A DNA stretch of 64,000 bases, from contig JANDJI010000005.1 of the NCBI GenBank assembly GCA_024331125.1, forward strand, positions 62,001-126,000. The letters are read 5' to 3'. Position 1 is the first letter of the stretch, and every line of letters starts with the position of its first letter. The notes below the pieces were generated by a model. That model worked only from the letters and a program-made list of their open reading frames with translations, did not search any database and was not told where the DNA came from. Positions 28,075-37,619 of this stretch are shown here, piece by piece. The position numbers were made by a program, and so were the translations under genes. This stretch comes from Nitrospira sp. Its GTDB lineage: Bacteria > Nitrospirota > Nitrospiria > Nitrospirales > Nitrospiraceae.

Positions 28075-28266
28075 CTATTCGACCGGCTCCTCGATCGGTC
28101 CGGCCCACTCCCCCTTTGCCAGCGACACTTCTTGATAGCCTCCGTCCGGCCACTGAAATTGCCCCACCGAGTCGACCTCCACGATGAAGGCATCGGCTTC
28201 GTGCGCGTCCCCCCGATACCAATACCAGCCCGGGACCGTCGGTTTCGCGGTCGTCCATCTCAACAT
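28075..28266 (-). CDS. Small conserved-looking hypothetical protein (GWYWYR motif)
   Basis: A 63-residue protein rich in tryptophan: TTAKPTVPGWYWYRGDAHE, VGQFQWPDGGYQEVS and GEWAGPIEEP. The pattern resembles short hypothetical proteins, some phage-borne, that begin with a P-GWYW motif. ATG 28266 has GGAGG about 4 nt upstream. It diverges from the HrpB gene by about 70 nt. The function is unknown. Confidence 0.7.
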   Translation of the reverse strand: MLRWTTAKPTVPGWYWYRGDAHEADAFIVEVDSVGQFQWPDGGYQEVSLAKGEWAGPIEEPVE

Positions 28267-28334
28267 CGTTCCTCCCGTTCCTTTCTCTCGCCGCCGTCTT
28301 TTGTTACAGTCAGCCGGTGAAGGCAGACCCTACC

Positions 28335-30866
28335 ATGGTTTTCCTCCCGATAGAAGAGGTCCTTCCTCCCTTGCGGGAGACGTTGAGCCGAGGACCGACC
28401 GCCCTTGTAGTGGCGCCCCCGGGCGCCGGCAAATCGACCCGCGTCCCGTTGGCGTTGCTTGACGAATCCTGGACGGCCGGTCGAAAACTCTTGATGCTCG
28501 AACCGCGCCGCCTCGCCACGCGGGCCGTCGCGCAGCGCATGGCATCGCTGTTGGGAGAGCGGGTGGGAGACACCGTCGGCTATCGCATGAGGTTCGACAC
28601 CCAGATCGGTCCCAGAACACGCATTGAAGTCGTAACGGAAGGAGTGCTGACCCGTCTCCTTCAATCAAGTCCGGACCTACGCGGCTACGCCGCCGTCTTG
28701 TTCGATGAATTTCACGAGCGCAGCCTTCAGGCCGACGCGGGGCTGGCGCTGACGCTCGAGACACGACGCCTGTTCCGTCCCGATCTACGCATCGTGGTGA
28801 TGTCGGCCACGATCGAGACGGGTCCTCTCCGCGAGCTACTCGGCGAGGCTCCCACGATTCGATCCGAAGGGAAACTCCACCCGGTCGATACCCGTTACCT
28901 TGACGGTTCGGTGACCGGTCCGGTCGACGCGGTCGTGGCCCAGACCGTTCGACGCTCGCTGGCTCGCGAGCACGGCAGCCTGCTGGTCTTCCTGCCGGGC
29001 ATGGCAGACATCCGTCGAGTGGAACGCCGTCTCCTCGACTCGAACCTCGGCTCCGATATTGTCGTCGTGCCGCTCCATGGGGATTTGCCTCAATCGGCGC
29101 AGGACACCGCGATCCGACCGGCTCCGCCCGGCAAGAGAAAAGTCGTGCTGGCCACGTCCATCGCTGAAACGAGCCTCACCATCGAGGGCATCCGCGTGGT
29201 GATCGACGCCGGATGGATGCGCGTTCCTCGTTTCGACCCCCATACCGGCCTTACCACGCTTGAGACGATTCGTGTCACGCACGATTCCGCCGAGCAGCGT
29301 CGTGGACGAGCCGGGCGGACGGAGCCCGGCATCTGTTACAGACTCTGGACGGAACAGGAGCACCAACGACTCTCGCCACGCCGCCCGCCCGAAATCCTGG
29401 AGGCTGATCTGGCCCCGCTCCTGCTCGATCTGGCGCTGTGGGGCGCCGGCGATCCATCGGAACTCTTGTGGTTAACCCCGCCCCCTCCTGGAGCCCTCTC
29501 CCAGGCCAAAGAATTGCTGACCAAGCTCGGCGCCTTGGACGCCGACGGGCGCATCACCGCGCACGGCAAACGGATGGCGGAGCTTCCGCTCCATCCTCGC
29601 CTGTCGCACATGCTGATCCGATCCGACCGGTTCGGCTGCGTCGATCTGGCCTGCGAACTGGCCGCGCTTCTGAGCGAGCGCGACGGCGTTCATGGCCCGA
29701 CCGTTCGCGGACAAGCCGATCTCCGGCTCCGACTGGACGTCCTGCACGGAAACGATGCTCTGGCCGCGTCCGCCTCGATCGACCGGCCTGTCATTCGACA
29801 GATACGACGGGCGGCCGACGTGTTGCGGCGGCAACTGGGGGAAGATTCCGGCCAGACCGACGCCGGAGCCAGGCCCACCGACGAACACATGGTCGGGCGG
29901 CTGCTTGCGCTGGCCTATCCCGATCGTCTCGCTCAACGGCAGAGCGGCCCGACCGCCCATTACCTTCTTTCCAGCGGCCGAGGCGCTCGGTTCACCCGGC
30001 CGGACCCGCTGACTGTCGAGCCTTATCTCGTCATTGCATCGCTCTCCGACGGATCACCTTGGGCCTCCATCGAGTTGGCCGCGCCGATCGACCAAGCGGA
30101 CATTGAATCGCTCCTGCACGACCGGATCGTGGAAACCCAGACCGTCATCTGGAACGACAAGGCACAAGCCGTCACCGCAACCAGGCAGCGGAAATTTGGA
30201 GCCCTTGTGCTGACCGAGCAGCGATGGCCCGATCCGGACCCTTCCCTCGTCGCGTCGGCACTGATCGAGGGGGTGCGGCAGGTCGGATTATCGTCTCTCG
30301 CCTGGACACCGGAGCTGAAACAATGGCGGGCCCGGGTGCAATGGCTCAGAAGAACGGAAGGAACCGACTCTTCGTGGCCTGATCTGTCGGACGAAACCCT
30401 GCTCCGTACCGTCGGGCAATGGCTGGGGCTCTTCATCACCGGCCTGACCACGCTCGAACGGGTGCAGCGACTCGATCTCGCCCGCCCCTTGCGGGCGCTC
30501 CTGGGTCACGAACGGCAACGAGACCTTGACCGGCTGGCTCCGACCCATGTGACGGTCCCAAGCGGATCGAAGATTCGCATCGACTATGAGACCTCCGATC
30601 ACCCCATCCTGGCCGTTCAGATTCAAGAACTGTTCGGATGCAAGGACACGCCTCGGATCGCCGGAGGGAACACACCGTTGATGATGCATCTCCTCTCGCC
30701 GGCCAAACGGCCGGTGCATATTACGCAAGACCTGGCAGGTTTTTGGGCCAGAGGCTACCAGGAGGTGCGAAAGGAGCTGCGAGGCCGTTACCCCAAGCAC
30801 CATTGGCCGGATGACCCGCTTACGGCAACTCCGACGGCCACAACGAAGCGGCAAAGCCGGTTATAG
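28335..30866 (+). CDS. hrpB: ATP-dependent helicase HrpB
   Basis: An 843-residue DEAH/RHA helicase. Walker A is APPGAGKST near residue 35 and Walker B is the DEFH form (LFDEFHERSLQAD). Then come the SAT motif, LVFLPGMADIRRVE, ATSIAETSLTIEGI and QRRGRAGRTEPG. The HA2 domain and the HrpB C-terminal region (about residues 640-840, ending ELRGRYPKHHWPDDP) complete the family match. Length agrees with E. coli HrpB (about 810). ATG 28335 fits the family N-terminus (LPIEEVLPPLRE); a GTG at 28317 lacks a ribosome site. The role is poorly defined in bacteria. Confidence 0.95.
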   Translation: MVFLPIEEVLPPLRETLSRGPTALVVAPPGAGKSTRVPLALLDESWTAGRKLLMLEPRRLATRAVAQRMASLLGERVGDTVGYRMRFDTQIGPRTRIEVVTEGVLTRLLQSSPDLRGYAAVLFDEFHERSLQADAGLALTLETRRLFRPDLRIVVMSATIETGPLRELLGEAPTIRSEGKLHPVDTRYLDGSVTGPVDAVVAQTVRRSLAREHGSLLVFLPGMADIRRVERRLLDSNLGSDIVVVPLHGDLPQSAQDTAIRPAPPGKRKVVLATSIAETSLTIEGIRVVIDAGWMRVPRFDPHTGLTTLETIRVTHDSAEQRRGRAGRTEPGICYRLWTEQEHQRLSPRRPPEILEADLAPLLLDLALWGAGDPSELLWLTPPPPGALSQAKELLTKLGALDADGRITAHGKRMAELPLHPRLSHMLIRSDRFGCVDLACELAALLSERDGVHGPTVRGQADLRLRLDVLHGNDALAASASIDRPVIRQIRRAADVLRRQLGEDSGQTDAGARPTDEHMVGRLLALAYPDRLAQRQSGPTAHYLLSSGRGARFTRPDPLTVEPYLVIASLSDGSPWASIELAAPIDQADIESLLHDRIVETQTVIWNDKAQAVTATRQRKFGALVLTEQRWPDPDPSLVASALIEGVRQVGLSSLAWTPELKQWRARVQWLRRTEGTDSSWPDLSDETLLRTVGQWLGLFITGLTTLERVQRLDLARPLRALLGHERQRDLDRLAPTHVTVPSGSKIRIDYETSDHPILAVQIQELFGCKDTPRIAGGNTPLMMHLLSPAKRPVHITQDLAGFWARGYQEVRKELRGRYPKHHWPDDPLTATPTATTKRQSRL

Positions 30867-31109
30867 ACAAGCGGCTGTACATGTTCCCAAGACGACCGCC
30901 CTCAAATTTGCCCATTCACACATGACATTCGAGAAAAGAGAGCGACCCGACACGTCTATATTCCCGGCCGGCCCTACCGAGTAGAAACATCCTTCCCACA
31001 CGATCCCGGACGGAATAGGGCCATCTTTTTGCAGCCGTCGTCTTGACAGATGCAAATCACCGCTCCGGATGAGAAAATGCGGTCTCAATCTTTCCAAAAC
31101 GATTATGTC

Positions 31110-31118
31110 TGTGGATAA
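31110..31118 (-). promoter_or_regulatory. DnaA box (perfect consensus)
   Basis: The plus strand reads TGTGGATAA, the reverse complement of TTATCCACA. It is about 210 bp from a tandem pair of the same box. Confidence 0.5.
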
Positions 31119-31325
31119 AAACACGGACGGCTGATCGGAACGCCGCGTCAGTTGCGGTGAACACATAATGTCAAGCAGTTTTCTGACAAATGTAGATCAT
31201 TTCCAACAAGTTTTGGCGAGACCCCTATTAGTTGTGGTTCACATGATTCGTTACAGACGCCTAAAAAATAGGCAAATTGGTAATCGAAGCGTCATTTATG
31301 CGATGTTTGAGCTTAGCAAACAGAC

Positions 31326-31346
31326 TTATCCACATGATTATCCACA
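31326..31346 (+). promoter_or_regulatory. Tandem pair of perfect DnaA boxes
   Basis: Two copies of TTATCCACA on the plus strand (31326-31334 and 31338-31346) are spaced 12 bp start to start. Such a close pair is unlikely by chance and fits cooperative DnaA binding. A weaker TGGTTCACA lies about 90 bp upstream. Confidence 0.55.
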
Positions 31347-31589
31347 GAAGATGGGGATGAAGATTTTCGCCGCGATTTCGCGATCAAGCGCGGACCCCAC
31401 CTTTTGCATGGGAGGCTATAGAAAATTCCGGAAGATCGCCTACATGGACGCATATCATTCGGTCTCCAGTCCCTTTTGCCAGACCTAGGCCCGACGTTGT
31501 TGAAATCTTAGTCAGCGGCACCGTGAGAAGTTTATCGAAACGCACGCGCTACTCTGTCAATCAACGCAGTACGCATCATCAAGATAGGC

Positions 31590-32696
31590 GTTTCAATCCT
31601 CGCCCGCCCTTTCGAGCGGGCGCTACGAGTCCTATCATATTTTTTGGGATGGAACGCCATGTTTCAATCCTCGCCCGCCCTTTCGAGCGGGCGCTACGTT
31701 CGACGGTTATCGCGAGTCTCGTGCCGCTAGAGTTTCAATCCTCGCCCGCCCTTTCGAGCGGGCGCTACCGTGATGGGCGTGTCTGAGTATTTATTCGCAA
31801 CCGTTTCAATCCTCGCCCGCCCTTTCGAGCGGGCGCTACCACGTTGGGTCTGCGTGGCCTGAAGCGAGACGCAGTTTCAATCCTCGCCCGCCCTTTCGAG
31901 CGGGCGCTACCCGGGAACCCCGGCGAAGCTCGTATTCTCCACGTGTTTCAATCCTCGCCCGCCCTTTCGAGCGGGCGCTACATCTGCGGATCGACGTGGT
32001 GAATCCGCTCGACTACGTTTCAATCCTCGCCCGCCCTTTCGAGCGGGCGCTACAGTACCAGTCCGAACGTCGCCACTTCGACGACGAAGTTTCAATCCTC
32101 GCCCGCCCTTTCGAGCGGGCGCTACTGCGCGAGTCAATCGTGTCACAGGTGTCGTCGATGGTTTCAATCCTCGCCCGCCCTTTCGAGCGGGCGCTACGGG
32201 CGGGGATGATCTGCCACGCGAGCTCCCCGATAGTTTCAATCCTCGCCCGCCCTTTCGAGCGGGCGCTACCTCAGTCCAATCACGCAGCGCTTGTATTTGG
32301 GCTTGTTTCAATCCTCGCCCGCCCTTTCGAGCGGGCGCTACTTCGCGTGACGCATCTGGACGTGCAGAATCTGGGGTTTCAATCCTCGCCCGCCCTTTCG
32401 AGCGGGCGCTACTTCGACGGGCTATCGATTCACTAGCTGGTATTTAGTTTCAATCCTCGCCCGCCCTTTCGAGCGGGCGCTACATTGCGGGCGGTATTTG
32501 TAGGCCCCATACACTTTGTTTCAATCCTCGCCCGCCCTTTCGAGCGGGCGCTACGGGACGAAACGCGCGTGCGAATCGACACTCGTAAGTTTCAATCCTC
32601 GCCCGCCCTTTCGAGCGGGCGCTACGGCTTCACGTATCTACAACGTTGCGCGTGATCGTGTTTCAATCCTCGCCCGCCCTTTCGAGCGGGCGCTAC
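31590..32696 (-). CRISPR. Type I-C CRISPR array, 16 repeats and 15 spacers
   Basis: Sixteen copies of a 37-nt repeat, apparently all identical, alternate with spacers of 34 or 35 nt. Repeat starts are 31590, 31661, 31732, 31803, 31874, 31945, 32017, 32089, 32161, 32233, 32305, 32376, 32447, 32518, 32589 and 32660. On the plus strand the repeat begins GTTTCAATCCTCGCCCGC and ends GAGCGGGCGCTAC; CGCCCGC pairs with GCGGGCG to form a 7-bp stem. Read on the minus strand it ends in ATTGAAAC, the usual 3' end of type I-C repeats. The cas operon and leader also lie on that side, so transcription is leftwards, with the newest spacer at 32626-32659. Confidence 0.98.
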
Positions 32697-32874
32697 TGTA
32701 CTACTGCAAAACCTTCTACTACCGCTAGCTTAAGGCAATTTCTGCGCAAACCGAGAGAACATCCCTCATCTTCCACTGTAACGCTCCCCGCACATTCACC
32801 AAATCTCCTTTTTAAACCAGCAGTTAACTTCATCGCGATCCTGCCTGGTTTTTCTCAGTGCTTCAGGTCCGCAC
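32697..32874 (-). promoter_or_regulatory. CRISPR leader
   Basis: The 178 bp between the cas2 stop codon and the first leader-proximal repeat carry no gene. Read on the minus strand it contains GCGGACCTGAAGC followed by an A-run and CCAGGCAGGATCGCG, a layout like other type I-C leaders. It should hold the array promoter and the integration-directing element. Confidence 0.75.
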
Positions 32875-33165
32875 TTACAATACCAACGGCTCCTCGAAAT
32901 CAACTGACGTGTTCACCCCGTAGACCTGCACGTATTTCTCCTTCGGCTCAATCAAACGATACACCCGCAGACTGTCCTCTTTTTCATCAATGATGTCCAA
33001 CAATCGCCGCACCACTTCCTCGTATTGCATTTCACTGACCGAACATTCAAAAACCGATTTCTGGACTCGTTGCCCGAAATCCAGACACGTCAACGCGACT
33101 TTGCGCAGTCGCTTGCGGCCCGCCGCCGTCTCCGTCGAGACATCATAGGTGATGAGCACATTCAT
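32875..33165 (-). CDS. cas2: CRISPR-associated endonuclease Cas2
   Basis: A 96-residue protein beginning [10 protein letters not shown], the Cas2 first strand with its metal-binding aspartate (D8), then [23 protein letters not shown] (positions about 19-41) and the late strand SLRVYRL. Length is normal for type I-C Cas2. With Cas1 it forms the integration complex that inserts new spacers next to the leader. It lies 9 nt after cas1 in the same operon and immediately before the leader. Confidence 0.96.
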   Translation of the reverse strand: MNVLITYDVSTETAAGRKRLRKVALTCLDFGQRVQKSVFECSVSEMQYEEVVRRLLDIIDEKEDSLRVYRLIEPKEKYVQVYGVNTSVDFEEPLVL

Positions 33166-33174
33166 CCCTCTTCC

Positions 33175-34206
33175 CTACCGATGTAGATACGGCGGGTACG
33201 CCTCCAGATCGCCGCGCAGCACACGAGCCAGTAGGCGAGCTTGGACATGGGGCACAAGCCCCAGCGGCATCTTCTGATCCAACACCGGATGGGTAATTTC
33301 CTCCTGCTTGCGTTTCTGGTACGAGACGATCACGTCCTTCCTTGCCTCATCCTCAAGATGGACGGCGCCACCGGGCCGAGCTTGGAAATGCTTGGCCGCC
33401 ACTTGACGCCGGTTGATCAACGTGAGGGCGAGCCGATCGGCTACGACGCTACGCAGCTCCTCCATCAGATCCAACGCCAACGCCGCACGGCCCGGACGAA
33501 GGGCGTGGAGAAACCCCATCTGTGGATCGAGCCCCACACCTTCCACAGCCGCCACGCAATCGTTCATCAGGAGCGCGTACAGAAACGACAGTAGCGCATT
33601 GATCGGATCGCGCGGCGGACGGCGATTTCGGCCGTCCAGCGTAAACGTCGATCGATCCTCCTTCACCATGCGATCAAATGTGCCGAAGTAGGCGCGAGCC
33701 GATTCTCCTTCAATACCCCGCAATGCATCCAAATCTTCGCACAGTGGCAGCCGACCCAAGGCGTTGCCGAGGATCTCGGCAGTTTCTTTCAAGGACGCGG
33801 CATCGGCGTCGTCATCCGCCTCCCTCGCCCCGCGCAACACCACCTGGCGCGCATTCTGAATCTTGCCGGCGACGATGTTCCGCGCAATGACGAGAGTCTG
33901 CGCAGCATCGTTCATCGCGGCATGCTGCGCGCATCGCAGGAGCACATTGCCACTGACCGGCCCTTCCACCCGTGCTTTGAACCGCCCGTTTCGATCCAGC
34001 AGCACGACGAATCGCCCATCCTCCGCGCAACGAGCCATCGCCGCGGGACTCAGCATGACATCGCCGAAACAGACGATGCCGCCGATATGGTGCATCGGTA
34101 CTTGCAGCTTGGTCTCCCTTTCAACCTCAACCTTGAGCGTGTCATGATCCACCCGCACATAAGCGCCTTCGGTCGTGATGTAGAGCGTGTTCAGCAACTG
34201 CTGCAT
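33175..34206 (-). CDS. cas1: CRISPR-associated endonuclease Cas1 (type I-C)
   Basis: A 343-residue Cas1. The N-terminal beta domain starts LLNTLYITTEGAYVRVDHD. The catalytic helical domain includes NALLSFLYALLMNDCVAAVEGVGLDPQMGFLH across about residues 205-236, with the metal-binding glutamate in AVEGVGLDP, the histidine in GFLHALRPGRAALALDLMEELR, and the aspartate and glutamate in DLMEE. The C-terminus reads YPPYLHR. Length and motifs are intact, so spacer acquisition could still work. It lies between cas4 (8 nt gap) and cas2. Confidence 0.96.
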   Translation of the reverse strand: MQQLLNTLYITTEGAYVRVDHDTLKVEVERETKLQVPMHHIGGIVCFGDVMLSPAAMARCAEDGRFVVLLDRNGRFKARVEGPVSGNVLLRCAQHAAMNDAAQTLVIARNIVAGKIQNARQVVLRGAREADDDADAASLKETAEILGNALGRLPLCEDLDALRGIEGESARAYFGTFDRMVKEDRSTFTLDGRNRRPPRDPINALLSFLYALLMNDCVAAVEGVGLDPQMGFLHALRPGRAALALDLMEELRSVVADRLALTLINRRQVAAKHFQARPGGAVHLEDEARKDVIVSYQKRKQEEITHPVLDQKMPLGLVPHVQARLLARVLRGDLEAYPPYLHR

Positions 34207-34214
34207 GGCAGCCT

Positions 34215-34850
34215 TCAGTCTCCCTTCGCCACAAACAATCCGCGCACGAGGGCACGTGCGCGTGCTTGCTCACCGATCACAGATGGCATACATGTTTCAA
34301 TCAATGAACAGTGCTCACAGCGGCGATCATTCACCGGAGGCGGAAGTGTGCCGCGCGCCAACAACTGTCGAATGTTGACGATCGCCTCTTCGACTCGCCG
34401 GCGCAATTCCGGCGTAAAAATCACTTCGCGCCGCCGCCGAGAACTGTGGTGATAGATCGCTCCGCGTGGCACCTCCTTACCTGTCATTTCTTCCAGACAC
34501 AGCGCCTGGGCACAGACTTGGAGATCATCATTCTCAAAACGGCGCTTGGGACCTGACTTGTACTCAACGGGATACGGCGTGTCACCGTGCAACTCCACGA
34601 CGTCAGCCTTCCCGATCAAGCCTAGGCGTTTTGACCATAGCGGAAGCGCCCGCTCAATCCTCACCCCCTCTTCCCATCCACTCTCTGTCGGCTGATCGGT
34701 GCGCTCGTGCAGATCCCTTCCTCGCATCGTGTAGACGTTGTCATCAAACGTCTGCTCCGCATAAATCAACGCGCACCGGCGCGGGCAATACGCGTATTGA
34801 TTGAGCGCCGAAACGAGGATAAGACTTTCCTCTCCTGTTTCATCAGCCAT
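34215..34850 (-). CDS. cas4: CRISPR-associated exonuclease Cas4
   Basis: A 211-residue Cas4. The first cysteine of the Fe-S cluster is in YCPRRC near residue 22; the last three are in [10 protein letters not shown] near residue 185. The RecB-like nuclease motifs are [18 protein letters not shown] (E and K of the PD-(D/E)xK core) and [11 protein letters not shown] (QxxxY-like motif). Cas4 trims prespacers and sets their PAM orientation with Cas1-Cas2. It is intact and lies between cas7c and cas1, the standard type I-C order. Confidence 0.95.
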   Translation of the reverse strand: MADETGEESLILVSALNQYAYCPRRCALIYAEQTFDDNVYTMRGRDLHERTDQPTESGWEEGVRIERALPLWSKRLGLIGKADVVELHGDTPYPVEYKSGPKRRFENDDLQVCAQALCLEEMTGKEVPRGAIYHHSSRRRREVIFTPELRRRVEEAIVNIRQLLARGTLPPPVNDRRCEHCSLIETCMPSVIGEQARARALVRGLFVAKGD

Positions 34851-34867
34851 AATGGAATTCTCCGAGC

Positions 34868-35866
34868 TTATACCTTGTATGGCGTCAGGCGTCCCTGTGC
34901 GTCATCCCATATCCAAACCTCCACCCCATTAGGAATTCTCGCTGAATCTACACTCACTGAGTAGTGGGCGAACGTGCGAGGGCTCGTGACGCCGTCTTTC
35001 TTCATCTCGGCTTCATTCCTCGCAATACTGACGACTCTCCCCAGATCAAGCAGCGCCTGCGCTGGTGCACAACCAAGCATGGCCTGGCGCGTTCGCTGTT
35101 CACCATTCGTATCGGTCCCGACATGTTTGAAGACATACAGACCTCTACACGACATCATACCCTTGGAAGCCGAGCGGTCGTGATCCCACATACCGGCCAG
35201 TGCTTCCCAGAGATGAGTAAGGTCCTCGTCGGAAAAGCCCGTGCCCTGGGCAAGATGGGCGGACACAAACCCTTTGGCGACATAGAGTCCATACGGAATC
35301 AGCGCCTTACGGCCCATGGTGCGGAGCTTGTCTTCTTCTTGACTGTTTTCCCACTCCTCATAGTCCGCAACAGACTTGGCACCGGATACTTTTTCCGCAA
35401 CCGCCATGCGAGTAATCGATGCATCCATCGGCAGAATTGGATCGACAGAACGTGAAAACGCCACCTGCACCGGTCCCCGTACTTGCCCGGCATTGGGGCC
35501 GGTAGACATCACCGCGCCAAAAGTCCGCACATCGAAAAACTGTTGGCACATCCAAGCGCGAACCCTTCCCACCTGCTCTCTATTCCCACCACCAGCAGGG
35601 GCCCCACCCGTTGCTTGATGCGCTGCCGTAATCGGTTTGTTCAGATTCGTCGAATGTTCGACAAAAATGGCATTGGGCGCAGCATTGCCGAAGGCCGCCT
35701 GAATGTAGTTGCGCACCCGGCGCTTGATGGCCACATCCGAAACCAAGCCGTGCATGTCTTCAGGATCAATGCGAGGGCTATTGCCGGCATCCGGGTCGCC
35801 GTTGGGATTGCCGTTTTCACAGTCAAAGAGATAGAGGAATTCGTAACGGTTCTGGATCGCAGTCAT
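34868..35866 (-). CDS. cas7c: Type I-C Cascade backbone protein Cas7 (Csd2)
   Basis: A 332-residue protein starting with [20 protein letters not shown], the invariant Csd2/Csh2 N-terminus, and continuing with [20 protein letters not shown] and [16 protein letters not shown]. Seven copies normally coat the crRNA in type I-C Cascade. Its first codon overlaps the stop of cas8c by 4 nt (35863-35866). No truncation or frame problem is seen. Confidence 0.96.
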   Translation of the reverse strand: MTAIQNRYEFLYLFDCENGNPNGDPDAGNSPRIDPEDMHGLVSDVAIKRRVRNYIQAAFGNAAPNAIFVEHSTNLNKPITAAHQATGGAPAGGGNREQVGRVRAWMCQQFFDVRTFGAVMSTGPNAGQVRGPVQVAFSRSVDPILPMDASITRMAVAEKVSGAKSVADYEEWENSQEEDKLRTMGRKALIPYGLYVAKGFVSAHLAQGTGFSDEDLTHLWEALAGMWDHDRSASKGMMSCRGLYVFKHVGTDTNGEQRTRQAMLGCAPAQALLDLGRVVSIARNEAEMKKDGVTSPRTFAHYSVSVDSARIPNGVEVWIWDDAQGRLTPYKV

Positions 35867-37617
35867 TTCGTTTCTCCTTGTGCAGTGTGGTTAGTGTTTT
35901 TGCCTTCTCGCAAGGCGGAAAGCTGTTGGTAATAGCCAAGAGCAAATAGCCCTTGGCCGTTAAGGTCCAGGATACGCGGCGCGCCATCACCTAAGCGACT
36001 CATCACATCCGCGATTTGATTCTCATACCACCAAGCTAAACCGCTTTCGAGTTTGCCCAAGTGGTTACGCGCATTGCTCGCCAAGCGTCCGAGAATCAAT
36101 CCCGGTGTTTGGCTGGCGGCAGCGTAGTACCGTTGCACGACGCCTGCGCCCACGTCGCCAAGCGCGGCGCGCTGCAAGTTGGAAAACACCGCCAGTAACC
36201 GCCCACAATGGTAGGCGGGTTCTGGATGATTGGGATTGAGATAGACCGTCATAGCGTGAGCACCTCCTGGTTGAAGTCGAACAAAATAGGCCTTGAGAAG
36301 CCCCATACGAGCATGGTTGAACGGGGGCTGGTCTTTATCGACCAGATCGGTCCGGAATCGCGCCAGTGCCTGAGCCATGATCGGCTGTGGGATGGGCAAA
36401 CGCTGCACAGCCGCTTTCCATAGCGTCGCGCAAGTGGGCGCAGGCAAGTCTTTAAGTTCACGTACCAATGCTCCGCACAGCGCCATGAACTTGGGATCAG
36501 GGGCTTGCCCCTTGCCGTCGCGGGCGACGATGGCAAGATCGGCAAACCATGCTTCGACGTTACGCACCAAATCCTCGAAACGCCCTTCCATCCAGTCGCG
36601 CACCATCACCCGCCCTGATGCGCCGGAGAGCGTCAACGCATAGTACTCATTGTTGCCTAAATCACTCCGTTCGCCTTTGCGGATGGATTCAAGGAGACGA
36701 CGCGCGGACCCCAGTGCCGCCGCTTCCGTGTGTTCTTGTGACTCGAAACCGTTCAACCATTCCAACGGATCGTCTTGCGGGGCGACCTGTTCCTTGAACC
36801 AATGGACAACCAGCGTGTTGGCGAGTTTACGGGAGTGGTTACGAATCAAGTCGTTGAGCCCATCCACATACTTCTGAACAGCTTTGGCGTTCATCGCGGC
36901 GTTGGCCGACTGCTCTAATCCGAATGATCTGAATGACGCCTTGTCGAACCCGACCATGGCATCACCGGTGCTACGTCTTCTAACCCCCGATAGCCCAGTG
37001 ATCTTCGGATGGGTCGGCAAGGGTTCAGTGGGTTGTCCCGTCAACAAGCAGACCATATGAGGCTCATCATTTTGAGAGGATGATGAGGAACCAGCCTGGC
37101 CGTCGGCCAGGTCAGTCTGACGCCACTTACGCCACCAAGCCTGAACCTTGTGATCTTCACGGGGGTCATGCCCATCCACTTGCCATCCCAACCAATCAGT
37201 CGGTTTGGCTTTGTGTTGAGTCAGGGATTCCCGGAGTTTCGCAAGCTGAGCATCATCCTCCAGGAGCCTTACAACGGGAGTCAGCGCGGGAACCGAGCGC
37301 GACGCATTTCGTATCAGATCAACGAAGAAGCGGTGTTTTTCCTTCGCACCGGCAATCTTCTTATCCTCTTCATTGGCCTTAAACAGAAGCGTGACCGTCT
37401 GCACCGTTTCCACGAGAAAATGGGATTTGCCACCGGCATTCATGTTGTGCATGTCAGGACACCGCGGGTGCAACGTCCCGCGTTTGCCATCGCCCAACGG
37501 CAAGACATTCAGAAACCGGCCGTCAGCATCTAGCTCAACGCGCCAACGCACTTCGCGGGTCTTAAACCCAGGCTCGGAGTCGAGGCGCTCTCCATAGCTC
37601 ATTAATGCTTGCAACAT
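35863..37617 (-). CDS. cas8c: Type I-C Cascade large subunit Cas8c (Csd1)
   Basis: A 584-residue protein of the Csd1 family: [12 protein letters not shown] at the start, [24 protein letters not shown], then [16 protein letters not shown] and a C-terminal [28 protein letters not shown] stretch across about residues 490-520. Cas8c recognises the PAM and encodes the small subunit from an internal start. Length is normal (about 570-600). It lies 2 nt after the cas5c remnant and overlaps cas7c. Confidence 0.95.
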   Translation of the reverse strand: MLQALMSYGERLDSEPGFKTREVRWRVELDADGRFLNVLPLGDGKRGTLHPRCPDMHNMNAGGKSHFLVETVQTVTLLFKANEEDKKIAGAKEKHRFFVDLIRNASRSVPALTPVVRLLEDDAQLAKLRESLTQHKAKPTDWLGWQVDGHDPREDHKVQAWWRKWRQTDLADGQAGSSSSSQNDEPHMVCLLTGQPTEPLPTHPKITGLSGVRRRSTGDAMVGFDKASFRSFGLEQSANAAMNAKAVQKYVDGLNDLIRNHSRKLANTLVVHWFKEQVAPQDDPLEWLNGFESQEHTEAAALGSARRLLESIRKGERSDLGNNEYYALTLSGASGRVMVRDWMEGRFEDLVRNVEAWFADLAIVARDGKGQAPDPKFMALCGALVRELKDLPAPTCATLWKAAVQRLPIPQPIMAQALARFRTDLVDKDQPPFNHARMGLLKAYFVRLQPGGAHAMTVYLNPNHPEPAYHCGRLLAVFSNLQRAALGDVGAGVVQRYYAAASQTPGLILGRLASNARNHLGKLESGLAWWYENQIADVMSRLGDGAPRILDLNGQGLFALGYYQQLSALREGKNTNHTAQGETK

Positions 37618-37619
37618 GA

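Larger units (their letters stand above)
30867..31589. other. 720-bp intergenic region with DnaA boxes
   Basis: The gap separates hrpB from the leader-distal end of the CRISPR array. It is more AT-rich than its surroundings, especially about 31165-31380. It contains three perfect TTATCCACA-type DnaA boxes plus two weaker ones. A frame at 31168-31488 (106 codons) runs through the boxes and does not look like a protein. I see no other gene. Confidence 0.5.

Noticed and set aside
31168..31488. 106-codon plus frame before the CRISPR array
   Set aside because: It runs through the DnaA boxes, has no ribosome site and no protein-like pattern.
31907..32311. Minus-strand frame with repeated VAPARKGGRGLK
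   Set aside because: Same artefact: the reverse complement of the CRISPR repeat in the 72-nt-period part of the array.
31996..32436. Plus-strand frame encoding tandem VSILARPFERAL-type repeats, like a repeat protein
   Set aside because: It is the CRISPR repeat translated: runs of 37-nt repeat plus 35-nt spacer make a 72-nt (24-codon) period that stays in frame.
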